A DNA stretch of 12,096 nucleotides from Hamiltosporidium magnivora (GCA_004325065.1 PITI01000460.1:1-12096), one strand, 5' to 3'; positions 1 to 8,424 are shown, counted from the first letter of the stretch. A program made the numbers and translations. The notes: generated from the letters alone by a model not told the origin.

Positions 1-420
1 GCATTCTTTCAAACCTTGTCTGTACTGCAAAAAAACAATTCGAGGCCATTCCTTCTGGTCGGCTGTTACGGAATCGAATATCGTCCGCAATGCCATTAGC
101 CTGTTACCTTCCGGAATAGCTAGAGTACAGGGGCTTGTCATGTCGTACGATGGCTCGCACGCAGAGACTTCAACCGAAGAGGGAACTGGTGTATTAGGCG
201 AAGGTAAGGTGTCAAGCCCACTATTTTGCATTTTACTGCATGTTTGGCTTGGTGGTGGAGGTGTTATTGTTGTGTAGGAGGAAGGTAGGGAAATCGCCGG
301 GGGGTGTAGCTTACATTTTTGTACCTCACTATCACTCTTCATCACCTCATCAGCGTCGTTTGCCGCCTTTATTTTGGTATTTTTCGATATTTCGCTGCTA
401 ACATTTTTCTTTCTACCCAT
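1..420 (-). CDS. N-terminal part of unrecognised GC-enriched protein, open at left edge
   Basis: A 140-codon frame without stops begins at ATG 420-418 and is still open at position 1. It is the only ATG in this frame: upstream the frame closes at a TAA at 486-484. The protein begins MGRKKN, has a lysine-rich, hydrophilic first 40 residues, then a low-complexity stretch rich in Pro, Ser and Thr (about residues 60-105, including four consecutive prolines). It ends in a more ordinary globular stretch with the words MALRTIFDSV and WPRIVFLQYR. No signal peptide or membrane segment is visible, and no domain is recognisable in the part present. G+C is close to half, far above the following AT-rich DNA, and codon use differs clearly from the two AT-rich genes inside the window. 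A disordered Pro/Ser head before a folded domain fits the start of a retroelement gag-like or ORF1-like protein, but this is inference; a host gene is also possible. Confidence 0.65.
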   Translation of the reverse strand, partial: MGRKKNVSSEISKNTKIKAANDADEVMKSDSEVQKCKLHPPAISLPSSYTTITPPPPSQTCSKMQNSGLDTLPSPNTPVPSSVEVSACEPSYDMTSPCTLAIPEGNRLMALRTIFDSVTADQKEWPRIVFLQYRQGLKEC

Positions 421-1165
421 TTTAAGAAATAAAAATTTACTTACATTATATGCAATATTTAAATATGAGCAAATGAGCAAATTTTAGAAAGTTATAAGAA
501 AAATATACTTGAATATTACTTAAAGGGTTAAACGAAATCATTTTTCGTGCTCTAATTTTAATAGATGTTTTGTGCTTTCCTTCATATTTTTTTATGAAGC
601 ATCTACACAAAGGAAGTTCCTGTATCTCTACTTTTCGGTTTTCTGGTACATATAATACATATAATACATATACAATGGATTACTTTAAATTTGAATCTAG
701 TTTTTTTAAATGCTTCACACTTCACACGTCTTCTAATGTAAACCGTGGTAAAAACTATAAAATAACATTTTATGAGCCATATTAGTATGCTTGGTTCTGA
801 ATTTTCCAAAGAAATTTTTTCTCTTACTATATTTTATATTTTCTCAAAAGTATGAAATATATTTTTTTTAACATTGCCTTTTTTCTACTATTGACAGAAA
901 AAGTTCAAAATTTGCTATAAGAACTTCTTTAGTTGCAAATATTGGGTAGAATAAAGTTTTTAGTGTTGAAATATTCGAGTTTTTCAAGTTTATATAATTC
1001 GTTGATATAGAGAATTGAAAAAACAAGGTTTGGATTTAACTGATATAGCAAGTTTATAATTAAGCTTGTAAAGAAATACAAATATTCTTGGATTAATCAA
1101 AGGTAGATATGTTTTGAAGATTTATAAATTATCCTTAATATTTTTTTTCTTTAAAAAATAGCAAA
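421..1165. other. AT-rich non-coding spacer
   Basis: About 745 bases with no supportable gene. Frames of 60-70 codons occur on both strands around 570-810, but they overlap antisense to each other, the full lengths need TTG starts, and the composition is that of AT-rich background. The only distinct feature is the short tandem repeat at 648-674. The segment just left of 500 is the 5' flank of the leftward gene at 1-420. Confidence 0.6.
648..674. repeat. 9-bp tandem repeat, three units
   Basis: The unit ACATATAAT occurs twice and is followed by an imperfect third unit ACATATACA. It lies in AT-rich spacer and looks like an ordinary microsatellite-type expansion. Confidence 0.75.
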
Positions 1166-1169
1166 TACT

Positions 1170-1790
1170 TTTACAAGTGGCATGTTTTACATGGTTTTCA
1201 GGATATTTAAGCTGTGGATTAACAATAGATAACTCTTCGTGCATTCCATAAGTAATTCATACGATACGTAACACCTAGAATTTTTACGCTAAAAAAACAG
1301 GAAACTCCATTAAATTGGCTAAGAAGTTGCTCGATGTTCGACATTGTCTGCTGCATGGCATGTGATTTCAAGTCGAAACCCACCCTGAGCTCTCAAGGCC
1401 AGCCGCATTTCTAGTTGCTCTGCAGCTACTCAACCAAATAAAATTACATCCAAAACATATATTTGTAATTCATATGGAGTCTACCTAGATATTAAAATGT
1501 TCTACTTGCAGATATAACTTGTTACTTAGCTTTTCTAGTTTTATAAAAAGCAAGTATTTTTGTATCTCACCGATGCTATTTCTTCTAGCTTGAATGATTC
1601 AATCTAGATTTGAATGCTTTTACATGACAATTATCTTAAGTTCGGTCGCGATTTCAATCTAGTTTTACCTATAAACTACGAAGTGATTTTGAGAAGAAGT
1701 CTCACTATTTTATAAACCTCTTCTCAGTAAACAACTCCTTCATAGAATACTCAGAATATAATGTATTTTTCTTCCTAAAAAAATTTAAAT
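1170..1790 (+). mobile_element. Degenerate interspersed repeat, copy A (broken coding remnant)
   Basis: This segment is homologous by eye, in order and in the same orientation, to copy B at about 9255-9975. Paired words include GTGGCATGTTTTA (1177) with GTGGCAAGTTTTA (9262), TGCATGG and TCGAAACC at identical mutual spacing (1352/1373 and 9443/9464), and ATGCTTTTACATGAC (1614) with ATGCTTTTATATGAC (9701). The core at 1320-1440 is visibly richer in G+C than its flanks. Reading from 1326 in frame gives VARCSTLSAAW and later GVYLD, matching VARYSLMFVAW and GVHLD in copy B, but here the frame is cut by a TGA at 1386-1388. The shared pieces show a formerly coding, dispersed sequence. I do not recognise the protein. 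A dead transposable element is the simplest reading; a decayed multigene family is the alternative. The ends are approximate. Confidence 0.6.
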
Positions 1791-2056
1791 TAACGATTGA
1801 ACATAAAATTTTTCTAATTATTGCAAAGTAGTTAATTTTTTTGCAGCCATTCTCCTTTTTTCGAATAAAACTTACACAAATATAAATAAAATGATTATGG
1901 AAGATAATTACATTTTGATTTAATAAAAGTGATAAACCACTAAAATATTCATCATATATCTATTAAATGGATTTAACTATTTCTAACGACATAATACCCA
2001 TGTTATACATACCACGATGATAACCCAAGGATATATTTAAGAAAAAATTACACCGA

Positions 2057-2092
2057 GAAACCCAGAAAATCATAATGAATGTTTTCGGTTTC
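2057..2092. repeat. Bulged inverted repeat (stem-loop)
   Basis: GAAACC (2057-2062) and GAAAA (2065-2069) pair with TTTTC (2082-2086) and GGTTTC (2087-2092). The result is 11 base pairs with a two-base bulge and a 12-base loop. Whether it is transcribed is unknown. Confidence 0.5.
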
Positions 2093-2119
2093 ATGATAAT
2101 TAGACGATGTAAATATGTT

Positions 2120-2157
2120 TTCCAGCCTCAACACAGTGAGGTACAAGAGAACTGGAA
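2120..2157. repeat. Imperfect stem-loop with asymmetric internal loop
   Basis: TTCCAG (2120-2125) pairs with CTGGAA (2152-2157), and the adjoining CCTCA (2126-2130) pairs with TGAGG (2137-2141) around an ACACAG loop. A ten-base one-sided bulge sits between the two right arms. The core CTCAAC..AGTGAGG recurs at about 9672-9686 inside repeat copy B, where it can also pair, so this may be a displaced fragment of the same repeat family. It could also be part of a small structured RNA. Confidence 0.5.
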
Positions 2158-2429
2158 TAAGTAAGTAAGTAAATATGCTTTTATCTAAACAAATAATTTA
2201 ATTACGTATTTATTTATAGATTTGATGTACATTTTTAGTTCTTTATTTATAGAATTTAAAAAGTTTTGTTCACAAATTTATATTAATTCTAGAATATTTA
2301 CTTATACATTTTTTAGAAATAAGTGGTAGAGCAAGAATAACCACAAAAAAAATTATCTACTTGAAAGCGAAATAATGAAATATTTTTTAGATTTTTGATA
2401 AGATGAAAATAACATTAAATTTTTGGTTT

Positions 2430-2960
2430 TTCGATAGAGAAGCGATAAGGTGGAAAAGGTCTCCGAAATAGAGAAACTCTTTCAACAAATAAGTTTGTAA
2501 TTTATTCATTCAAACTATAGCTTTGACTAAAGCTGAATTTGAAGTGATTACAACATAAAGTCATGAAATATGTCTTGCTAATTCAAGTTTTGAGACATTG
2601 CGCCTGAGAGATTTAGAAAAAAAATATCCCTTTAAAAGCTAAGAACTTCAAGTGGCTGGCTATATATGTTTATATTTTTTATAACTTTCAGGTGAATTTC
2701 TTATAAATAGCCGAAATATATTTTAGCTGAATGTCTATTCGGTTCGAAAAACGTAGAGTAGCCATGATTGCTGCTAGTTTAAGATATTCCTAATGTAGGT
2801 TTCAATCTGTGATCAACACCAGCATACGAATATTAAAATCGTGTACGACTGTTCGCTTATTCAATGAAATTTATATATATTTTAGATAAAAAAGGCTTTG
2901 GGTTTAGATCTCGTATAGAATACTTATGGAGGTTCTAAGAAAAACTATATATGACGTCCT
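2430..2960. pseudogene. Probable decayed coding stretch, strand uncertain
   Basis: Composition rises above the AT-rich background, and several partly open frames with balanced amino-acid use appear, broken by stops. On the plus strand, a frame in phase with 2520 reads LTKAEFEVITT, stop, then SHEICLANSSFETLRLRDL. From ATG 2731 another frame reads FEKRRVAMIAASLRYS before a TAA at 2791-2793, and reads on past it. The minus strand over 2740-2880 is equally open (EYLKLAAIMATLRFSN), so the original strand is not decided. No family is recognised. The stretch resembles the other GC-enriched islands here and may be mobile-element debris. Confidence 0.3.
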
Positions 2961-3540
2961 ATAACCATGTTAATGTCATAAACAAATAAATTCTTTAAAA
3001 AGATCGGATATTCATTGAATAAAAATGAAGAATATATAAAAATGTAAAAATATAAATTTTATTTTTTTTACTAACTATTTCTAGTTCATTTTGTTGCTTC
3101 TATTTGTATGTACTTTCGTATGATTCGGCTTTTTTTTACATTTTTGTTGTATACTACAATCTTGTTTCGATTTTCGGTCTTGTCTATATTAATTTGAGAT
3201 TTTCTAAAAGTATTAAATCATAAACCATTTTTTAAATAAATTTTCTGATATTTTTTATTCCCAAAAAGGAGTTATTTTCTATTTTTCTAATTTTTTTAGA
3301 ATCATTGATTATTAGCCAAATATTACAAAATAATTTATCAAATTGATAATAAAAAAATATTTTTCAATTAGGAGTGCAATTTATATGATATAAATCAAAT
3401 TAATTTTTTCAATAACCAATCGAAAACGCTTAAGAAAAAATTTGATTGTGATTCATAAATTTTTTTCATTTTTTAGTGGGGAATAAATTATCCGGTTTTG
3501 GAATATTTGATCATTTTTTTTTATTTTATTACGTGAAAAA
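2961..3540. other. AT-rich spacer upstream of the anchored-protein gene
   Basis: Dense T and A runs with no coding signal. It is the 5' flank of the gene at 3552. A GGGG run at 3477-3480, about 70 bases before that start, stands out in the AT-rich context; G or C runs near starts have been reported in microsporidian promoters, but one instance proves nothing. Confidence 0.55.
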
Positions 3541-3558
3541 ATGTTATCCATATGGTGA
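3541..3558 (+). promoter_or_regulatory. Five-codon upstream ORF overlapping the next start
   Basis: ATG at 3541-3543 opens a frame of five codons (MLSIW) ending in TGA at 3556-3558. It therefore covers the ATG at 3552 in a different frame. If the transcript starts upstream of 3541, scanning ribosomes would meet this ATG first and could repress the main frame. If the leader is only a few bases long, as is common in microsporidia, the uORF would not be transcribed in full. Confidence 0.45.
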
Positions 3559-4247
3559 GTAAAAGAAACAAAATACGCATTGCATTAGGAGTTGTTGGTT
3601 CAATATTGGCTATATTTGGCATAATCTGTGTTGTTGGATACATTAAAGCTGGTAATGTAATTAAGAGCTTCGAAGACGACTATAAGAAATTTTCGGCTTT
3701 AGAGGATGATAAAAAATTCACATCTTTAGTGAATCTTTACAAGTTTGGTTATTTCGGCTCTGATAAAGAAGAAAGTGGTTTTGCATTAATTGTAAAAGAA
3801 AAAATGGAGTCAAGCGTGAAAATGGCAAAAGAAGCATTAGAAAAGAAAAATATAAAGGAATTTTGGGGGTTATTTTTAAGTTACTGCTTTTCTAAAGAAA
3901 TCGATATGGATATTTCTAAGTTGGAAAAGGTAGTTGGTGATGTCGGGCTTTTAGGTAGACTCGGTTTCTGGTTTAAAGGCTACCATCTTATCAAACCAAC
4001 ATATGCTTTATCTTCGTTTATACATAAGACTATAAAAAACCCAAAAAAAGACGAAGTAAAATATGCTTTTTTAGATATAGTTGATGATTCGGTTGTAAAA
4101 GTATTTGATGTTAAATACGATGATAAGGGGCCTAAAAGTATTCCTTCGGCTAAAAAATTTAAGTTTGAAGCACCTAAAAATGGAATATCCGGTAAACCCG
4201 CTGATTTTATTGCTTATATTTGTTATAAGGTAAAAAAGAAGACTTAA
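3552..4247 (+). CDS. Unrecognised 231-aa protein with N-terminal membrane anchor
   Basis: An intact frame from ATG 3552 to TAA. The first nine residues are basic (MVSKRNKIR). Residues 10-31 form one hydrophobic helix containing several glycines, with no evident signal-peptidase site, so a signal anchor with the C-terminal 200 residues on the lumenal or extracellular side is likely. The rest is lysine-rich and soluble-looking. A predicted helical stretch (about 75-120) contains an EFWGLFLSYC patch, and a central segment has VVGDVGLLGRLGFWFKGYHL. The C-terminal third looks beta-like (YAFLDIVDDSVVKVFDVKYD). The tail ends KKKT. I see no catalytic motif and do not recognise a family; lineage-specific secreted or membrane proteins of this size are common in microsporidia. 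Codon use is AT-rich, like the Med10 gene and unlike the edge ORFs, supporting a resident gene. A possible polyadenylation hexamer ATTAAA lies at 4301-4306. It has no close neighbour. Confidence 0.85.
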   Translation: MVSKRNKIRIALGVVGSILAIFGIICVVGYIKAGNVIKSFEDDYKKFSALEDDKKFTSLVNLYKFGYFGSDKEESGFALIVKEKMESSVKMAKEALEKKNIKEFWGLFLSYCFSKEIDMDISKLEKVVGDVGLLGRLGFWFKGYHLIKPTYALSSFIHKTIKNPKKDEVKYAFLDIVDDSVVKVFDVKYDDKGPKSIPSAKKFKFEAPKNGISGKPADFIAYICYKVKKKT

Positions 4248-5785
4248 AGTTTGCTTTTGATGCGAAAATGTTTTTTATATTCGATCTCCAGTCTGATATG
4301 ATTAAAATTCATTTTTTGGTTTTTTCTTTACTTTATATCATATTTCTTTTTTTGAATTTTAAATATTGCACCAGAATTTATTTACTTCGTACGCTTGTAT
4401 GTCTTGTAATCTTAGTTTAAGATCTTTAGATTGAAAATATGCATTTTTTTGATAACTTAACTCATTTGGATTTATTGAAGAGATATATTGCAACTATAGA
4501 TACATTGACGTAATGTCCCATTCGATTCGGAAGCAGAAAAAATGAAACATTTCTGATTAACTTAATAGTTTAGGCCAGGTTTTTTTTCATTTTTATTACG
4601 ATTTCACAGTTACAAAATAATTTTCAAATTAGATTTATTAAAAAATATTTTTTTTTGTGTCTAATAATCTCGCTGGTTGTTCATATCTTATGTAATATAT
4701 TTTTTTATTTTAAATTTAAACAACTGCTTTAGTGATCTTATTTCTTCTTTTATCTTTTGATTATTCAAAAAAAAACTTTCAAGAGTTAATTTTTATTTAG
4801 ATTTGTTATTAAATTTTCTATAGACATACTAGCTTACCCGATGCGTTACTTCCATAATAAAAAAAGTGGATTCAAGTTTAATAAACAAAAAAAATACCAA
4901 GTTAACAAATTTGAATAGAGTTTTTTTTAATTCAAGCGCTTTAGGTTTTAAAAATTTTATTTTGTTCTGGTGTATAGTCAAAAAAAATCGGAAGAAATTT
5001 CCACACATGAAGTAGCACATAGATTTGCTAATTTAAAATCACATTTAAACTAAATATATCCTATGCACTCGCGGGGCTTACTCTTTGCTTTGTTTATTGT
5101 GCAGGCAAAGGTGTGTTTCAAATAAACTCTGAACGTTTAATGGCATATCTGTTGGAACTTTTAGAATATTTGATAACAGTAAATCTTCTTTGTATTTTTA
5201 TTTAAAATTTTGGCTTCCATGATATTTTTTTACGTCTATTTTACAAAAACTCTGGTGCTGTTACAAGTCATGGTAGATTGATTTTTAAGACAAGAATCAT
5301 CGACATATAAATTCTAAAATTAAAAACTGCAATATAATACCTCGAAAATTCAATGAATAACATAATTCTGTTAGGTAATTGATCATACCTTCTTATTTCA
5401 TCACAATATTGTGAAAATTATATTTTATCGCTTCGCCTGGAATTTCATCTATAATTTTAATTCATGGCACTTATAGACTGTTGGGGATGCTAATATAGTA
5501 CGGGCCTTGTATCATTGATAATTTTTGTGATTTATAAGATGCTGAGAAAATAAATTCGTCTTTAATGATGAAATACCGCAAATGTTAGCTTAGATCAATA
5601 CTTTGTGTTAATCCATTATTTTTTTTTTCATTCCCAAAACCCAACAACTGTTTCGAAACGTTTGGCATATGTATCATGTTGTAATTGAACATATATATTT
5701 GTTTCGAAAGTCATTTGTTTGCATTTCGCGTATAAAAAAGATGGTTGAAGACATTTGTTTTGTTTATCTGTAGATTTTTTAGGTA
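4248..5785. other. AT-rich gap with faint decayed islands
   Basis: No intact gene. A 63-codon minus frame at 5020-4829 is dominated by Phe, Lys and Leu from poly-T/poly-A runs and is probably chance. GC-enriched patches at about 5060-5160 and 5480-5520 have short open pieces, such as TRGAYSLLCLLC followed by a stop, that could be worn coding sequence. Because the patches precede the RT fragment at 5786 they may be more of the same element, but I find no recognisable motif in them. Confidence 0.45.
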
Positions 5786-5962
5786 GAATTGCAGGCAGGT
5801 TTTCGGAAAAATACCAATAATCAAATCAGACATTCCCACAAAGACTTTGCATTTCTTCTCGGATCTTTCTGCAAAGAATCACGCGGTTCTGGTGTATATT
5901 TTTAGCAAGTTTACATCTGTCTCATAGATTGTGATTTGATGTTTGAAGAACTTTCCGATTGA
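5786..5962 (+). pseudogene. Reverse transcriptase fragment, non-LTR retrotransposon type
   Basis: Reading in one frame from 5786 gives LQAGFRKNTNNQI, a good match to the [EQ]-x-GFR-[KR]-x-x-[ST]-T-x-[DQ]-x-I signature of the fingers of non-LTR reverse transcriptases. About 38 codons later, in the same frame, comes VYICLIDCDLMFEELSD, matching block A of the palm (F-x-D-x-x-x-A-F-D). The first catalytic Asp is present (GAT 5927-5929), Ala is replaced by Met and the last Asp by Glu, at exact spacing. A TAG at 5903-5905 separates the two blocks and a TGA follows at 5960-5962. No YADD-type block C is found downstream before 6560. This is a dead, truncated copy. Clade cannot be set from so short a piece. 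Confidence 0.72.
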
Positions 5963-6565
5963 GGAATTTTTAATTGGGTTGTATGTCAGTATTTCCCTTG
6001 TTTGCAAATTTAATAACAATTTTAAGGCCAAATAAGGATCATAAACCATTCGAAATTCTAGCTTCGTTGTAGAAAAAAGTAAAAAAGAGATAACATTCTA
6101 TTCCTTATTTTCCTTTATATTAACACCTTTTAACACACCAAGCTATTTAACAACCCGTTAAGCTAAGTATAAATTTAATAACACATTTCACGTCAATTCC
6201 CTTAAGATACAACGCTTCATTAAAAGAATTTAGATACATAATCTATTATTAAGAGTTCTGATAAATATCTTATATTAACCTATTAGTAATCTACTTTTAT
6301 AATAAAATCTCTCTTCTCTTATATACTGTTATTAGAAACGCATACATTCATATTTATATATATAGATAGAGATTAAAATTCAATTTTGTTTTTAATATTG
6401 AATTATATACGATGTTTCTTGAAATCTAATCGATATATTTATTCTAATATACCTATCCTAACCAAAATATTTCTTAGTTTTATAGCGATTAACTCTTTTA
6501 AGTATAAATAATTGCATAATGCAGATAAAAATATGATTTTTTTTGCAAAATATCTCTATTAGATT
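5963..6565. other. AT-rich spacer
   Basis: No gene or motif is supported. Between about 6110 and 6480 T-runs are fewer and C slightly more frequent than elsewhere in the spacer, but frames are short and no structure stands out. Confidence 0.5.
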
Positions 6566-6727
6566 ATGTATGTATCATTTCTGCTGTTTAGGTTGATATC
6601 CGTTGTTAGAATGTCTGAATTCATCACCGATGTGTCTCGATTCGACACCGGTGGATGTACTTTAACATTTCAAATAATAAACATATTCTTTAAAGTGAAA
6701 ACGGACTTAAGCGAATTCGAATTTTAA
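6566..6727 (+). CDS. Doubtful 53-codon ORF containing a stem-loop
   Basis: ATG 6566 to TAA 6725-6727 after an in-frame TAG at 6560-6562. The first 16 residues are fairly hydrophobic (MYVSFLLFRLISVV). An internal ATG at 6611 begins MSEFITDVSRFDTGGC, in the most GC-enriched part. There is no recognised family. It could be a tiny secreted peptide gene, an old coding fragment, or chance; the hairpin at 6622-6657 may be the real signal. Low confidence. Confidence 0.2.
   Translation: MYVSFLLFRLISVVRMSEFITDVSRFDTGGCTLTFQIINIFFKVKTDLSEFEF
6622..6657. repeat. GC-enriched stem-loop
   Basis: CATC (6622-6625), ACCG (6626-6629) and GTGTC (6632-6636) pair with GACAC (6644-6648), CGGT (6649-6652) and GATG (6654-6657). 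That is 13 base pairs with a two-base bulge, a one-base bulge and a seven-base loop. It is much more GC-rich than the surrounding DNA. Confidence 0.5.
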
Positions 6728-7246
6728 AACAACAAAATAATCGAAAATTCTTTTATTCACTCGTAGATTGTGTTTTAATTTGTAAGAAATATAACAAGAT
6801 TTGAAATGAAGGCTAATTTACAAGTATTCACTGCATTCAGTGTAGAATTTAATTTTAGTCTTTAATTTGATTTAGAAATTACTATGTTAACTAACTTTCA
6901 TATTGTATATGTATAGCAACCATAGATTTTGGTTGTTAAAAAAAGTTAATTACTTACTTTGATTCTATAAATTTACTTGGATAATTATGTTTTTATTGTT
7001 AAGATTTGATTTTTATGTGTTTTTGATTTTAAATTGTAAATAGAAAATATGTTTTGTAGAATTTCATCTGTTTTTATATATTAATAACACTTTTCTTAGT
7101 TATTTAGACATTAAATTTTTATCAACTATAAAAATATTATTTGATATTTATTTAACTCTAAGATTTGGCATTATAAATTCTTAAATAAATCCGAATAAGA
7201 ATATTTTTAACGATTATTTGAAAAAATTGAAGGAAATTAATTAGTT
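6728..7246. other. AT-rich spacer with a small hairpin at 6915-6937
   Basis: No coding signal. AGCAACCA (6915-6922) pairs with TGGTTGTT (6930-6937), seven Watson-Crick pairs and one G-T, followed by an A-run. Since the organism appears eukaryotic I do not call it a terminator. The rest is background. Confidence 0.45.
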
Positions 7247-7430
7247 ACTGAGAAGTAAATTTATGACATAGCCAGATTAAAGAATTATTCTCTCCTTACA
7301 ACAAAGTAATTAATGTAAAATATTTTTCGAATATGAATTACATTTTAACTCAATATTTTTTTATTAATCAGTTTTTTTCTAATATAACTTATTCTTAGTT
7401 ACATATTACATTCTTCTTTTACTTCTCAGT
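7247..7430. repeat. 184-bp unit bounded by 13-bp perfect inverted repeats
   Basis: ACTGAGAAGTAAA at 7247-7259 is the exact reverse complement of TTTACTTCTCAGT at 7418-7430. The interior is AT-rich, has no ORF, and contains a weaker internal inverted repeat (GTAATT...AATTAC, about 7305-7342). This geometry fits a small non-autonomous DNA transposon (MITE), but no target-site duplication is evident: the left flank is TTAGTT and the right flank GTCGCG. The right arm touches the start of repeat copy C. Confidence 0.45.
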
Positions 7431-7675
7431 GTCGCGGCTGACAATTGAAAATTTTCCAATTGCTTCTTTTAATATGTTGTTAATCGGGGTTACAGGGTAT
7501 CGGTCTATAGATCCAATGTGGTTTATATTCTACCAAAATCTCAACGATGATTTTCAAACAATTCTAGACACTCATTACCAAGCAGATACTTTTTAATTTG
7601 GTTATCATCCCTTCACATATTTCAAATTTCTATGAAAATAAAAATTATATATTAGATTAAATTAAGAGCGCATTT
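7425..7675 (+). mobile_element. Degenerate interspersed repeat, copy C (3' part only)
   Basis: Matches the downstream half of copy B. AATGTGGTTT is at 7514 and 9837. CAAGCAGATA is at 7579 and 9900, and is followed in both by a T-run and GGTTATC. An ATTAGA..AAATTA pair lies further on. Spacing between the first two words is 65 versus 63 bases. GTCGCG near 7431 resembles GGTCGCG at about 1645 of copy A. One frame reads SIDPMWFIFYQNLNDDFQTI and then QADTF before a stop; copy B has MWF and QADNFLCGY at corresponding places, but with a frame change between. It is therefore a broken coding remnant. Ends are approximate. Confidence 0.55.
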
Positions 7676-7750
7676 TTTTTGAATTAGTTTTTGAAAATGA
7701 CTAGTGAAAACTTAAATTTGATATAAAAATTGTAGTGTTTGGTACATCTG

Positions 7751-7794
7751 ATAAGGTTTATTACAAAAAATGAATTAAATAGAATAAACCTTAT
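7751..7794. repeat. 12-bp perfect inverted repeat with 20-base loop
   Basis: ATAAGGTTTATT (7751-7762) is exactly complementary to AATAAACCTTAT (7783-7794), and a G-T pair could extend the stem by one. It is unusually long and perfect for this spacer. Possible roles are a transcript hairpin or a transposon-derived palindrome; nothing nearby decides between them. Confidence 0.65.
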
Positions 7795-8424
7795 TCAATT
7801 ATAAAATATACATGTTGGATTTATTTCCTTTCTAAAAACCGTAATAAGTACAATACATGTAAATGTATTAAATTTTATTTAACAATAAATTATTTTGCAT
7901 TTTCATGAATATTAATAAGATATGGCGATACCGATTAAAACAGATTACAGCCAGAAAATGTATTGGGAATATAAATAAATAATTTAAAAAACTTATACGA
8001 AAAAATCTTTCTGTTATGTGATCAGAAATGTTTTTCGACTAGAAACTAAGTACTAATGTGCAAAGGTGAGTATTTTGTAAGTTTAACTCAGTAAAAAGAA
8101 GATAATTTGAAGAAACTCCAAATATATACATACAAGGATATTTTAAAAGAAGTTTAAAATTCACATTCTGAGGGAGTAAATATAATATTTAAATATATGA
8201 TTAGAGCAAGGTATTGATTAAAAAAAATCAATATAAAAAATACAAATACATTTAAAGATAAAAGTCCTATTAATAAGACATTTGCAAATATTAAAGTTAA
8301 ACTTTCATGTGAAACAAAATGTTTTCCTTTCTAACATTTTTTTCTAACACTTCGTTCCATCAACAATAATTAGAATTGAAATATATTTTTCTTAAATATT
8401 TGAACCCAAAAGACAATAAAATAA
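7795..8424. other. AT-rich spacer upstream of Med10
   Basis: No ORF of note. The word ATACATGT occurs twice (about 7808 and 7853). An intron-like string at 8066-8091 was considered and rejected. The last 100 bases are the 5' flank of the gene at 8425, with no recognisable promoter element. Confidence 0.5.

Larger units (their letters stand above)
1791..2429. other. AT-rich spacer with two stem-loops
   Basis: No ORF of note. The stretch contains two adjacent imperfect hairpins (2057-2092 and 2120-2157), listed separately, followed by an AAGT triplet repeat at about 2158-2172. The rest is AT-rich background. Confidence 0.55.

Noticed and set aside
413..444. Intron-like string on the minus strand at the left gene's start (GTAAGT ... 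TTCTTAAA ... TAG, 32 bases)
   Set aside because: It resembles a short microsporidian intron, but removing it leaves no upstream in-frame ATG. The only upstream ATG overlaps the GTAAGT, and joining there gives ATA. The simple start at 420 is kept.
570..809. Overlapping frames of about 70 codons on both strands
   Set aside because: They are antisense to each other, their full lengths require TTG starts, and they include a microsatellite. The residue mix is that of AT-rich background.
1320..1400. tRNA-derived SINE with B-box-like TCGAAACC
   Set aside because: No A-box at the right distance and no cloverleaf; conserved in-frame residues with copy B favour a coding remnant.
3555..3588. GTGAGT directly after the ATG of the 231-aa gene, with a downstream TTAG
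   Set aside because: Removing the 34 bases would shift the frame and destroy the basic start and membrane helix. The unspliced reading is coherent.
4829..5020. 63-codon minus-strand ORF with an ATG start
   Set aside because: It is almost entirely Phe, Lys, Leu and Ile encoded by T and A runs, with no motif; chance openness is the better explanation.
6915..6937. Rho-independent-type terminator (hairpin followed by an A/T run)
   Set aside because: There is no gene next to it, and the context appears eukaryotic.
8066..8091. GTGAGT ... TTTAACTCAG, 26 bases, intron-like
   Set aside because: No open frame is created on either side by splicing.
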